A stretch of DNA of 16,241 bases. Source: CAZFAI01 sp964516555. Its GTDB lineage: Bacteria > Patescibacteriota > Microgenomatia > UBA12405. Positions 7,084 to 14,395 of the stretch are shown in pieces; position 1 is the first letter of the stretch; each line of letters begins with the position of its first letter. The position numbers were made by a program, and so were the translations under genes. The stretch lies in NCBI GenBank assembly GCA_964516555.1, contig CAZFAI010000020.1, positions 1 to 16,241 on the forward strand, in the 5' to 3' direction. The notes below the pieces were generated by a model that did not search any database, was not told where the DNA came from, and saw only the letters and a list, made by a program, of their open reading frames with translations.

Positions 7084-9180
7084 ATGCTGCTACCGTTTAA
7101 GATTTTAGCTTATATCGGGAAGCCTTGCTGGTGGTTAATTAAAATATCGTCGGGTTTTCTAGTTTTTGTTGGCAAACTGACATTAAGATTTGTTTTCTGG
7201 AGTAACAAAAGAATCAGGAGGATTCTTTTTTATATCAGCTGGAAATATCTGATATTAAGTTGGATTTTTTTCGGATTAAGTATTGCCGCTTTTTGGTTTT
7301 ATAAAGAGATTTTGAGAGAGTTGCCAAATGTCGACTTGATATATGATCCGCCGATTTTATCGTCAAAGATTTATGACAGAAACGGAAGACTGCTTTATAA
7401 ATTTTATAAAGATGAGAACAGGAGCTGGACGAAACTAAAGGACATCCCTCAATCATTGGTATGGGCTACGCTAGCAATTGAAGATAAAAACTTTTATAAA
7501 CATAGAGGAGTTTCTTTAAAGGGAATTATCAATGCAACTATGTATAATTTTTTTAAAAGAAATGGAAACGGGGGCTTGAGAGGAGGATCAACTATTACCC
7601 AACAGCTGGTAAAAAATGTGTTTTTTTCCGGAGAGAAAAGTTTTGAGAGGAAACTAAAGGAAGCTATTATTGCTTTGAGGCTTGAAGCAAAAATGAATAA
7701 GGATGAAATCTTGGAGAGATATTTTAATCAGGTGGCTTATGGCGGAGATACCTATGGCGCTCAGGAAGCGGCACTGAAATATTTTGGGAAAAATGTGTGG
7801 GAGGTAAATATTGCTGAAGCTTCGTTTTTGGCAGGTTTACCAGCGGCTCCAAGTTCCTACTCCCCTTTTGGCAATAACCCGGAATATGCTTTTGTCAGAC
7901 AGCGGCATGTAATAAACGAAATGGTAAGGGCAGGTTATATAACACAGGAAAAAGCAGATGAAATCGCAAAAGAAAGAGTTGATATTGTTGAGGAAAAAAC
8001 AAGAATAACAGCGCCTCATTTTGTATTTTATATAAGAAGGTTGATTGAGGAGGACTATGGGTTTGCCAACTTTGAAAGACTGGGCTTAAAAATTACTACC
8101 AGTTTGGATGTGGCAACCCAGGAGATGGCCCAAGAAACGGTGAAAGAAGAAGTCGACAAGGTGGCGGGTTTGGGAATTAACAACGGATCGGCATTGGTGG
8201 TTGATGTACAGCAAGGAGATATCCTGGCAATGGTGGGATCGAAGGATTATTATGCAGATAACATCGACGGAAAGTACAACGTAACAACGGCCTTAAGGCA
8301 GCCTGGTTCGGCAATAAAACCCATCAATTACCTGTTGGCACTAATGAACGGCTGGTCGCTGACATCAGCAATAGATGACAGTCCGGTGTCATACCAAATC
8401 CGAGGACAAAGCCCGTATACTCCCCGGAATTACAATGGAAAATATATGGGTAGAGTAACTTTGAAAGTAGCACTAGCGTCTTCACTTAATGTACCTTCAG
8501 TTAAGCTGCTATCGGAAAACGGAGTGGATAATATGATAGATTTGGCAAAAGCGATGGGGATAAATACGTGGGATGATAGGTCACGATACGGACTGGCGCT
8601 GGCTTTAGGAAGCGGAGAAGTCAAAATGACGGAAATAGCGCAAGCTTATAGTATTTTTGCAAATATGGGTGATAAGGTAAATATTGATCCGATTGTTAAA
8701 ATTGAGAATTATATGGGTAGCGTGTTATTCGAAAAAATACCAGCCAGGGAGAGATTGATTGAGCCGGGGTATGCTTTTTTAATTAACAACGCATTAAGCG
8801 ATAATCAGGCAAGAGCGCCAATATTCGGGCCGAATTCATTATTGAAAATTGATGGAAAAGTGGTGGCTGTTAAGACCGGGACTACAAATAATTTGAAGGA
8901 CAATTGGTGTATTGGCTGGACACCATCATATCTGGTGGCTACATGGGTTGGCAATAACAATGGACAACCAATGAGTTGGGTGGCCTCCGGGGTATCGGGA
9001 GCAACCCCGATTTGGAATAGAATTATGAAGAATATTTTAGCTGACAAGGCAAACGAAGTGTGGGAAGAACCCGAAGGGATATACAAGGCTAGTCCTTGTG
9101 GGGTCGAAGATTATTTTGTGAACGGAAGTGAGAATTTAGTAAAGTGTCCAGGTCAGGGAAAGAATGATGAGCCTAATTAG
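7084..9180 (+). CDS. class A penicillin-binding protein 2 (PBP1A-type paralogue)
   Basis: A 698-residue paralogue of the preceding enzyme, 16 nt downstream and probably in the same transcript. GT51 domain: E133 in EDKNFYKH, GGSTITQQ (167-174), KDEILERYFNQ (206-216). Transpeptidase domain: SxxK (S409/K412), SxN (S467/N469), KTGT (597-600). Every catalytic residue is intact, so both copies should be active. It differs in its ends: the N-terminus has an additional aromatic hydrophobic stretch (about 15-39) before the membrane helix (about 52-73), and the C-terminal tail is only about 45 residues with cysteines at 672 and 688. Around the SxxK motif the two proteins are nearly identical over about 35 residues, while the ends are unrelated. 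The stop overlaps the convergent gene by 8 bp, with no terminator between them. Confidence 0.95.
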   Translation: MLLPFKILAYIGKPCWWLIKISSGFLVFVGKLTLRFVFWSNKRIRRILFYISWKYLILSWIFFGLSIAAFWFYKEILRELPNVDLIYDPPILSSKIYDRNGRLLYKFYKDENRSWTKLKDIPQSLVWATLAIEDKNFYKHRGVSLKGIINATMYNFFKRNGNGGLRGGSTITQQLVKNVFFSGEKSFERKLKEAIIALRLEAKMNKDEILERYFNQVAYGGDTYGAQEAALKYFGKNVWEVNIAEASFLAGLPAAPSSYSPFGNNPEYAFVRQRHVINEMVRAGYITQEKADEIAKERVDIVEEKTRITAPHFVFYIRRLIEEDYGFANFERLGLKITTSLDVATQEMAQETVKEEVDKVAGLGINNGSALVVDVQQGDILAMVGSKDYYADNIDGKYNVTTALRQPGSAIKPINYLLALMNGWSLTSAIDDSPVSYQIRGQSPYTPRNYNGKYMGRVTLKVALASSLNVPSVKLLSENGVDNMIDLAKAMGINTWDDRSRYGLALALGSGEVKMTEIAQAYSIFANMGDKVNIDPIVKIENYMGSVLFEKIPARERLIEPGYAFLINNALSDNQARAPIFGPNSLLKIDGKVVAVKTGTTNNLKDNWCIGWTPSYLVATWVGNNNGQPMSWVASGVSGATPIWNRIMKNILADKANEVWEEPEGIYKASPCGVEDYFVNGSENLVKCPGQGKNDEPN

Positions 9181-9829
9181 TAGACAAATTGACGAAGTGC
9201 CAATAAATTTTTTCTGCAATGAGTTTGATTGTGTTTTCCGTTTGAGATTTGTTAGCAGTATCAGATGTTCTAATCAATAAAAATATTTGTTTTTGGGGAA
9301 CTGTGATCAGAGATTGAGAAAATATGTAATTATCATCGCTTTGAAGCGTCTCCTGAACTCGGGCTCCGGCAGGAAGAACTGATGCTATAGGACCTTTGGT
9401 AGATTGCGGCGCGTCAACGAGAGTATCCAGAATTGAAGATGTGTCAAGAGTGGTCAGGACGTGACCGGGATCAAGCTGCCAGGATTTTGTTTCAGGTGAG
9501 CTAATAAAGCTGGCATAAACCAACCAATTTTGATTATTGTCTCCCACTAAAGTATTTACGACTGAGTCTAAAGATGAATTGACTGGTAATTTTTGGAGCT
9601 TTGAAGGGAGAGAGAAGCTAAGATTAACTTTTGGATAACTTTTGTTATTAATCATGAGTTTAATTGAACGATAGGACCAGAAAACGAAACTAAGACCAAC
9701 CGTAAACCCCAGAAACAATAATATAAACCGGCGTTTTTTGATAATTTTTTCTTCACTACTAATACTGTTGACCAAGTCTAGCTGCTCAGAATTAAGTATT
9801 TTATTATTCTTTTCCGGTTTAGGTAACAT
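9173..9829 (-). CDS. single-pass membrane protein of unknown function
   Basis: A 218-residue protein I do not recognise. It has a charged cytoplasmic head ending in K-K-R-R (31-34), one membrane helix (about 35-52) and an outer domain of about 165 residues, rich in Ser, Thr, Leu and Asn and without cysteine or a clear catalytic motif. Alternating hydrophobic residues suggest a mixed alpha/beta fold. The frame extends upstream to 9922, but ATG at 9829 is preferred: it follows the PfkB stop by 8 nt and avoids a long overlap with it. It is the last gene of the sugar-phosphate operon and overlaps the end of the convergent PBP gene by 8 bp. Its place between sugar metabolism and wall synthesis is the only clue to its role. 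Confidence 0.6.
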   Translation of the reverse strand: MLPKPEKNNKILNSEQLDLVNSISSEEKIIKKRRFILLFLGFTVGLSFVFWSYRSIKLMINNKSYPKVNLSFSLPSKLQKLPVNSSLDSVVNTLVGDNNQNWLVYASFISSPETKSWQLDPGHVLTTLDTSSILDTLVDAPQSTKGPIASVLPAGARVQETLQSDDNYIFSQSLITVPQKQIFLLIRTSDTANKSQTENTIKLIAEKIYWHFVNLSTN

Positions 9830-9837
9830 AATGATTT

Positions 9838-10767
9838 TTAGGATTGTATCTGCTTTAAAGTTAAAAGACCAGTCTTGGCACCCAAATGAGAAACAACAGA
9901 GGCGGAGTTTTTTAGAGCCCAAAGAAGGGAAATCTCAATTGATTGACTGCGAATAAGGCCGGCTACAAAGGCGGACCCAAATGAATCACCGGCACCGGTT
10001 TCATCAATTGGTGTGGTATTGATGACCGGAGAAAATAAGTTTTTGTCTGAAGTGAGAATGTGAGCTCCGTACCGGCCACTAGTAACGGCGTTAACTTTGG
10101 ATTTGAAAGAAAGCAGACGGTGCCAATAATTTGGATCGGAAATTGATAGGTCAGTGATAATTTCGGATTCTTCTTTGTTTAACAAAAGAAAATCAATGTG
10201 CTGGAGAAGAGGGATTAGTTTCTTTCTCTGATCAAGCTCCCGACGACCAGGATTTAGGGAAATTTTTATATTGTTTTCGAGGGCAAAGCCGATTATTTTT
10301 TCAAGTAAGTCGAGATTACCTTCGAGAGAAGTGATGTAAAACCAGGAAGTGTTTTTTATTTTGGTCCAAGGAATGTGCTTTTCCTGAAGGAAGGATGCGC
10401 CCCGATTGGTAAGTATGGTGCGACCGCCATCGGCACCGACCATAATAATGGAATAGTCAGTTAGTTCTTTGGCTGGTTGTACCAGAAATGAAGTGTCGAC
10501 TTTGTCTTTTTTCAAGTCAGTGAGAATGTAGGAAGAAAGATTGTCAGATCCCAGCAGTGAGACACAAGCAGATTGAAGCCCCAGACGGGCAAATGAAGTA
10601 GCAGCGTTGGTGGCTCCTCCTCCAGAGCAAATAAGACTATGGCTAATTTCATTCTTGGAGGAATAAGGTAGACAAATATGACCTTTGCCAATCTGATATG
10701 CCGGAGATTTAGCAAATATGTCAACGGTGGCGGCACCAATACTGATAATGTCAAATTTTTGGGGCAA
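9838..10767 (-). CDS. PfkB-family sugar kinase
   Basis: A 309-residue ATP-dependent kinase of the ribokinase/PfkB superfamily, of typical length, cytosolic. An Asp in Ala-Thr-Val-Asp (13-16) should bind the sugar. Gly-Gly-Gly-Ala-Thr-Asn (49-54) is PfkB signature 1. Asn-Pro-Gly (172-174), Asn-Lys-Glu-Glu (197-200) and Thr-Ser-Gly-Arg-Tyr-Gly (229-234) follow. Asp-Glu-Thr-Gly-Ala-Gly-Asp-Ser-Phe (255-263) is signature 2 with catalytic D261 and the anion hole. The start is TTG at 10767: in-frame stops lie shortly upstream and no ATG or GTG lies near. It overlaps the aldolase gene by 17 nt. The neighbours suggest a ketose phosphate (fructose- or tagatose-6-phosphate type) as substrate, but ribose or a nucleoside cannot be excluded. 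Confidence 0.88.
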   Translation of the reverse strand: MPQKFDIISIGAATVDIFAKSPAYQIGKGHICLPYSSKNEISHSLICSGGGATNAATSFARLGLQSACVSLLGSDNLSSYILTDLKKDKVDTSFLVQPAKELTDYSIIMVGADGGRTILTNRGASFLQEKHIPWTKIKNTSWFYITSLEGNLDLLEKIIGFALENNIKISLNPGRRELDQRKKLIPLLQHIDFLLLNKEESEIITDLSISDPNYWHRLLSFKSKVNAVTSGRYGAHILTSDKNLFSPVINTTPIDETGAGDSFGSAFVAGLIRSQSIEISLLWALKNSASVVSHLGAKTGLLTLKQIQS

Positions 10768-11590
10768 ATTGATGGAGTTTGTTAACTATTAAAGTTTTGA
10801 GGTCAGCAATGACTGGCTCGAAATATTCATAGATTTTTTCTGATTTATTGGCGGAAAGTTCTCTTTCCAGAGATTGCCTGAATTGAAGACGAAGTTCGGT
10901 GTTGATGTTGATTTTGACAACACCTAATTTGATTGCTTCCATAATTTGAGGACTATCAATTCCAGAACCGCCGTGAAGAGTAAATAATTGACTTGGCGGT
11001 AGGGTTTGACTGATGGCTGTTAACAACTCGAGGTCTAAGTTTTCGGGTAGATTGGTGCTGACACCATGAAGATTGCCAATTGATACGGCCAAAAGGTCGG
11101 CTTTAGTTTCAGACAAAAAGTGCGAGGCCTGAGATGGATTGGTAAAGCTGTCAGCTGATGGATTGGAGTCAACCAGGTGGATTTTGTTGAATTCGACTTC
11201 GATTAGTTTTTCCGGATATTTTTTGTGAACGGAGTCTATAAAATTTTTTGAAATAGAAAGATTTTCCTCAAAAGGAAGCGAAGAACCATCAAAATGGACC
11301 ATATCGAAACCAAGCTCAAGAAGGTATTGAAGCCGGTTTAAATCTTTGCCATGGTCAATATTGAGATATAGTGGCAAACCGTCAATTTGAGCTTTTTTGA
11401 CTAATATAAATAAACGTTCAGCCTGAATAAATTTGTCTTCATTGCCGGAGAGCTGGACCAGACAGGGAAGATTGGTATCGGCAACTGCCGCCTCGACTGC
11501 CTGATAAATTTCAAACGAGTCAATATTGAAAGCCGGAAGAGCAAATCCTTTGTTTTTGTAATCCTGAAAAAGTTGGTGAAGAGGTGTCAT
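10751..11590 (-). CDS. class II ketose-bisphosphate aldolase
   Basis: A 279-residue zinc-dependent aldolase of the fructose/tagatose-bisphosphate family, which splits or forms a ketose bisphosphate from dihydroxyacetone phosphate and an aldehyde. Visible residues: Asp-His in Asn-Ile-Asp-His-Gly (D79 catalytic, H80 zinc), Asp-Gly-Ser-Ser-Leu-Pro-Phe-Glu-Glu-Asn (101-110, family signature), E133, Gly-Asn-Leu-His-Gly (172-176, zinc H175), Leu-His-Gly-Gly-Ser-Gly (205-210, zinc H206) and Lys-Ile-Asn-Ile-Asn-Thr (226-231, phosphate site). The segment 131-142, usually Glu-x-Glu-Leu-Gly-x-Ile-Gly-Gly, reads EVEFNKIHLVDS and lacks the glycines, so specificity may differ. ATG overlaps the TGA of the transketolase C gene (ATGA). 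Fructose versus tagatose bisphosphate cannot be decided here. Confidence 0.88.
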   Translation of the reverse strand: MTPLHQLFQDYKNKGFALPAFNIDSFEIYQAVEAAVADTNLPCLVQLSGNEDKFIQAERLFILVKKAQIDGLPLYLNIDHGKDLNRLQYLLELGFDMVHFDGSSLPFEENLSISKNFIDSVHKKYPEKLIEVEFNKIHLVDSNPSADSFTNPSQASHFLSETKADLLAVSIGNLHGVSTNLPENLDLELLTAISQTLPPSQLFTLHGGSGIDSPQIMEAIKLGVVKININTELRLQFRQSLERELSANKSEKIYEYFEPVIADLKTLIVNKLHQFAPKI

Positions 11591-12510
11591 TTTTTTATTA
11601 ATTTTTTAATGCTTTTTTCCAAGTCAACAGAACCCAGTCCGTAATAATTATAAAGGGTGGTGAAGTCCCGGGAAGATTGGCCAAACTGGTTGTCAACGGC
11701 TAAGTGGATAAAGGAAGGATGTAGATTTGAAGCGAGAAGGAGAGCGGCAACAGCCTCACCTAATCCCCCATGTTTCTGGTGATCTTCCAGTACAATAAGC
11801 CGACCAGTTTTTCTGATACTTTTTTTGATTAAACCCACATCGAGGGGTTTGATTGAAGAACAGTTAATTATTTCCAGAGAGGCATTAGTTTGGAGATTAA
11901 TTGCCTGAGAAAGAATTGGGCCATAACCAAGTATCGTTACATCGTTGCCCCTTTTTAGGATGGAGGACTTGCCGATGACGAAAGATGTTTTGGGAGAAGA
12001 AATGGGTGGAGTGTCGGGTCTGACAAGCCTAATGTAGCAAGGCTTCTTGCTATAGGTTGCAGCTTTGATAATTTTTTCAGTTTCCAGGGCGTCGAGGGGA
12101 GCGAAAACTTCCATGTTGGGTAAAGAGCGCATGAGAGCAATATCTTCGAGCATTTGGTGGGTGGCACCAAGTTCTGCTGACAAAAGACCCGAATGAGAGC
12201 CGACTATTTTGACATTGGCATGGTTGTAACAAATTGACTGCTTAATGACTGCCCAATTAATAGCCGGAGAAAAGCAGGAAAAGGATGTCAAAAAAACTGT
12301 TTTACCACTTTTGGCCAAACCAGCAGCAACAGCAGCAGCATTATTTTCGGCAACCCCACATTCAATAAAGCGGGATTTGAAAGTTTTGGCGAAGGGGTCA
12401 AGATGGAGAGAAGATTTGAGGTCCATACTGACAACATAGAGGTTCTTGTTGGTCTTGGCTAGCTTGTAAATAGTTTGGCCGAAAGCAGCACGAATAGAGG
12501 TATTAGCCAT
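11587..12510 (-). CDS. transketolase, C-terminal (pyrimidine-binding) subunit
   Basis: A 307-residue protein covering the Pyr and C-terminal domains of transketolase. With the preceding subunit it should transfer two-carbon ketol units between sugar phosphates in the non-oxidative pentose phosphate pathway. Gly-Val-Ala-Glu-Asn (52-56) holds catalytic E55, which activates thiamine diphosphate. Phe-Ser (77-78), His-Ser-Gly (106-108) and Gly-Ala-Thr-His-Gln (115-119) are family-typical. The C-terminal domain has Leu-Glu-Asp-His (241-244) and Gly-Gly-Leu-Gly-Glu-Ala (248-253). The frame extends to 12699, but ATG at 12510 gives the normal subunit N-terminus and an 8-nt overlap (ATGGCTAA) with the N-subunit gene. 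Both ends are clean, so the split is natural and not a frameshift. Confidence 0.92.
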   Translation of the reverse strand: MANTSIRAAFGQTIYKLAKTNKNLYVVSMDLKSSLHLDPFAKTFKSRFIECGVAENNAAAVAAGLAKSGKTVFLTSFSCFSPAINWAVIKQSICYNHANVKIVGSHSGLLSAELGATHQMLEDIALMRSLPNMEVFAPLDALETEKIIKAATYSKKPCYIRLVRPDTPPISSPKTSFVIGKSSILKRGNDVTILGYGPILSQAINLQTNASLEIINCSSIKPLDVGLIKKSIRKTGRLIVLEDHQKHGGLGEAVAALLLASNLHPSFIHLAVDNQFGQSSRDFTTLYNYYGLGSVDLEKSIKKLIKK

Positions 12511-13297
12511 AATTTTCGAGATCCTTTTTGGCCTGAAGATATAAATTTTCCGGTAGTTTTTTGACGTCATGATATTTGGGGTTTTTTTCCATAAAAGAAA
12601 TACCTTTGCCAAAGACAGTTTTGGCAATAATACAATTGGGGTAGTCAGACACAAGACATTTTTGGAACACTTTGGTAAGGGCAGAAAAATCGTGGCCATT
12701 GACGGTGTAAACAGTCCAGCCGAAACTAATATATTTTGCCGCCAAACTACCCAGGGACATAATTTGATCGGTGGAGCCGTCTATTTGATAGTCGTTGGCG
12801 TCAATAATATTTATTAAGTTAGAAAGATTGTATTTTTTGGCAAACATGGCGGCTTCCCAGATCTGACCCTCTTGGTGTTCGCCATCAGTGGTTAAACAGA
12901 CAGCGGTTTGTCTTTTGTCGCCCAGAGCGAGGCCGGCCGCAAAGGATAAGCCCTGACCTAAGGAACCGGAGGAATAATCAACTCCGGGCACAAGAGTGGA
13001 GACGTGACCCTGAAGTCGGGAACCGAAGTGACCAAAGGTAGGCATGTGTTTTTTGGGAAAGTAATTTTGATGGGCTAAAACCGTATAAAGAGCCGGGGCC
13101 AAGTGACCGGCTGAGAGAACAAAATGATCTTTTCGAAAATCAAAAAGGTCTGTGTTGTATAGAGAAATTAGAATGTCAAGAGAGGAGAGAGGGCCACCGA
13201 TATGACCACTACCGGATTGGTAGATCATATCCAGAAGATCTAGCCGCAGTTCTCTTGCAACAGTTGCAAGAGGATGCTTGATAGCTGTAAACAACAT
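12503..13297 (-). CDS. transketolase, N-terminal (pyrophosphate-binding) subunit
   Basis: A 264-residue protein equal to the thiamine-diphosphate PP domain of transketolase. Gly-His-Ile-Gly-Gly (31-35), Ser-Ala-Gly-His (62-65, phosphate/substrate histidine), Gly-Ser-Leu-Gly-Gln-Gly-Leu (111-117), and the cofactor motif from Asp-Gly-Glu (D138) to N168, which should hold the magnesium, are all present. The usual Gly before D138 is Thr137, a mild deviation. It is the first gene of a five-gene operon (N subunit, C subunit, aldolase, kinase, unknown membrane protein). ATG at 13297 lies exactly 6 nt after a near-consensus -10 box, so the mRNA is predicted to be leaderless. It diverges from the sigma-factor gene across 47 bp. 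Confidence 0.93.
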   Translation of the reverse strand: MLFTAIKHPLATVARELRLDLLDMIYQSGSGHIGGPLSSLDILISLYNTDLFDFRKDHFVLSAGHLAPALYTVLAHQNYFPKKHMPTFGHFGSRLQGHVSTLVPGVDYSSGSLGQGLSFAAGLALGDKRQTAVCLTTDGEHQEGQIWEAAMFAKKYNLSNLINIIDANDYQIDGSTDQIMSLGSLAAKYISFGWTVYTVNGHDFSALTKVFQKCLVSDYPNCIIAKTVFGKGISFMEKNPKYHDVKKLPENLYLQAKKDLENYG

Positions 13298-13303
13298 AAT
13301 TAA

Positions 13304-13332
13304 AGTATAGAGAGGAAGCCTTTAATAGTAAA
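13304..13332 (-). promoter_or_regulatory. promoter of the sugar-phosphate operon, predicted leaderless
   Basis: On the minus strand TTTACT (13332-13327, 4 of 6), a 17 bp spacer and TATACT (13309-13304, 5 of 6) are followed by six bases and ATG at 13297. This is the same geometry as at 1903-1931 and 4266-4294. The expected transcription start is the A of ATG. The site occupies most of the 47 bp gap to the divergent sigma-factor gene. Confidence 0.6.
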
Positions 13333-13344
13333 CTGTGGTAGATT

Positions 13345-13857
13345 ATGGGGTCAATGGAAAGTTTTTACAATAAATACTATAAGGGTGTGGCTGGCTTTGT
13401 GAGGAAGCGAATTGACGATGAATGGGTGGTGGAAGAGTTGACTAATGACATATTAATGGCGGGTTATAAATCATTGCCAACTTTTAGGGAAAAGGGATCG
13501 GAGTTCAGTTGGTTGTGTGGTATTGCCAAACACAAAATTGTTGATTATTACCGGAAGAAGAAGATTAGGACCATCTTGTTTTCCAGCAGTCCTCTGTTTG
13601 AAGAAATTGCAGATGAGGCATTATCGCCAGAAAGAGATTGTTTAAAAAATGAGCTGAAGAAAGAAATTGAAGAAACGTTTAGGGACGTTGGCGAAGGATA
13701 TAAGAAAATCTTGCGACTTAAATATATAGACGGTCTGAAAGTTAAACAGATTGCAAAGCTTCTGGAGTGCAGTGTTAAAGCAGCGGAGTCGAAGTTGAGC
13801 AGAGCCAAACAAAGTTTCAGACTAGTCTGGAACTGCAATGCTAAAAAGAATCAGTAG
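13345..13857 (+). CDS. ECF-like sigma-70 family RNA polymerase sigma factor
   Basis: A 170-residue alternative sigma factor with the two-domain ECF layout. Region 2 (about 5-75) includes the core-binding helix and Phe-Ser-Trp-Leu-Cys-Gly-Ile-Ala-Lys-His (54-63) followed by a basic Tyr-Tyr-Arg-Lys-Lys-Lys stretch (68-73), the -10 recognition part. Region 4 (about 117-165) has a helix-turn-helix with Gly-Leu-Lys-Val-Lys-Gln-Ile-Ala (130-137) and Lys-Ala-Ala-Glu-Ser-Lys-Leu-Ser-Arg-Ala (145-154) for -35 recognition. Regions 1 and 3 are absent. ATG at 13345 is used; M4 (13354) is possible. No clear promoter is seen in the 47 bp upstream. It overlaps the next gene by 20 nt, so a product of that operon may control it. 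Target promoters are unknown. Confidence 0.88.
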   Translation: MGSMESFYNKYYKGVAGFVRKRIDDEWVVEELTNDILMAGYKSLPTFREKGSEFSWLCGIAKHKIVDYYRKKKIRTILFSSSPLFEEIADEALSPERDCLKNELKKEIEETFRDVGEGYKKILRLKYIDGLKVKQIAKLLECSVKAAESKLSRAKQSFRLVWNCNAKKNQ

Positions 13858-14179
13858 AGTAATCAGCTTAAGTTTTCTGATTGCCGTCAGGCAGGTGTGG
13901 ATACTGATGTGTAATTTATACCAACTTGCTTACCAGCCGTATTTGACAATAAGAAAGCTGATTGAGGAAAAAGATAAATCCCAAATATTTTTGTTGGCTC
14001 TTTTGACGATATCTCCAGGATTAGTTTACGTTTTGGCCAGAGTTGTCTGGGACTCGTACCGCTACGGCGGAGTATTGACGTCGGTGGGGATGGTGTTTTT
14101 GGTAATGCTTATAGTTGAGATCTTAATTTTTGGATATTTAGGCTATTGGTTTTGGAGGGTAGTAAAGAAAAATGGGTAG
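13838..14179 (+). CDS. two-helix membrane protein next to the sigma factor
   Basis: A 113-residue basic membrane protein without recognised domains. An amphipathic N-terminal part (about 1-30) precedes a charged stretch (39-47) and two membrane helices (about 50-70 and 79-103), ending in a short basic tail. Its start overlaps the sigma-factor gene by 20 nt, and its stop overlaps the zinc-ribbon gene by 8 nt, implying coupled translation. ECF sigma factors are often followed by a membrane anti-sigma factor, so the N-terminal 45 residues could bind the sigma factor. No zinc-binding anti-sigma (HxxxCxxC) motif is present, so this is inference from position. Confidence 0.65.
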   Translation: MLKRISRVISLSFLIAVRQVWILMCNLYQLAYQPYLTIRKLIEEKDKSQIFLLALLTISPGLVYVLARVVWDSYRYGGVLTSVGMVFLVMLIVEILIFGYLGYWFWRVVKKNG

Positions 14180-14387
14180 CATTCCGGAATATTGGAGAAC
14201 CAGAGGACAAAGATTGAGAATGGAAGGCAGTAATTGTCCGGCCTGTGGTATAAAGCACTTTCCACCACGTATAGTTTGTCCGGATTGTGGAGTAGATGCT
14301 TCGAGATTCAGGCCGTCGACAGAATTGACAGATATAGTTAAAGACAGAAACAGTGGAGATATTAATAATAACGGGCAAAAAAACTAG
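14172..14387 (+). CDS. lone rubredoxin-like zinc ribbon (DUF35_N type)
   Basis: A 71-residue protein. Ile-Pro-Glu-Tyr-Trp-Arg (4-9) leads to a four-cysteine knuckle pair: C22-x2-C25 and C36-x2-C39, with Phe-Pro-Pro-Arg (30-33) between them. This pattern is typical of the zinc ribbon at the front of DUF35 OB-fold proteins, which deliver or bind acyl-CoA in partner enzymes. Here the OB-fold is missing: after residue 40 there are only about 30 polar residues. The gene is therefore either a trimmed single-domain form or a small zinc protein of other function. It overlaps the membrane-protein gene by 8 nt and ends 19 nt before the Nudix gene. Confidence 0.7.
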   Translation: MGSIPEYWRTRGQRLRMEGSNCPACGIKHFPPRIVCPDCGVDASRFRPSTELTDIVKDRNSGDINNNGQKN

Positions 14388-14395
14388 GTGCGGGT

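Noticed and set aside
5928..8251. 22-nt direct repeat between the two PBP genes
   Set aside because: It encodes the same conserved peptide in two paralogues, so it is homology and not a mobile or regulatory repeat.
9830..9922. Longer N-terminus for the unknown anchored protein
   Set aside because: It would overlap the PfkB gene by 85 nt, while ATG 9829 sits 8 nt after the PfkB stop, as expected in this operon.
12503..12699. Possible frameshift joining the two transketolase halves
   Set aside because: Each half has a family-typical end and start, and the 8-nt overlap is a normal operon junction; split transketolases are common in bacteria and archaea.
13278..13306. Possible sigma-factor promoter TTGATA, 17 bp, TAAAGT on the plus strand
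   Set aside because: The -10 is only 4 of 6, it begins inside the divergent gene, and it leaves a 30-nt leader without a ribosome site; not strong enough to list.
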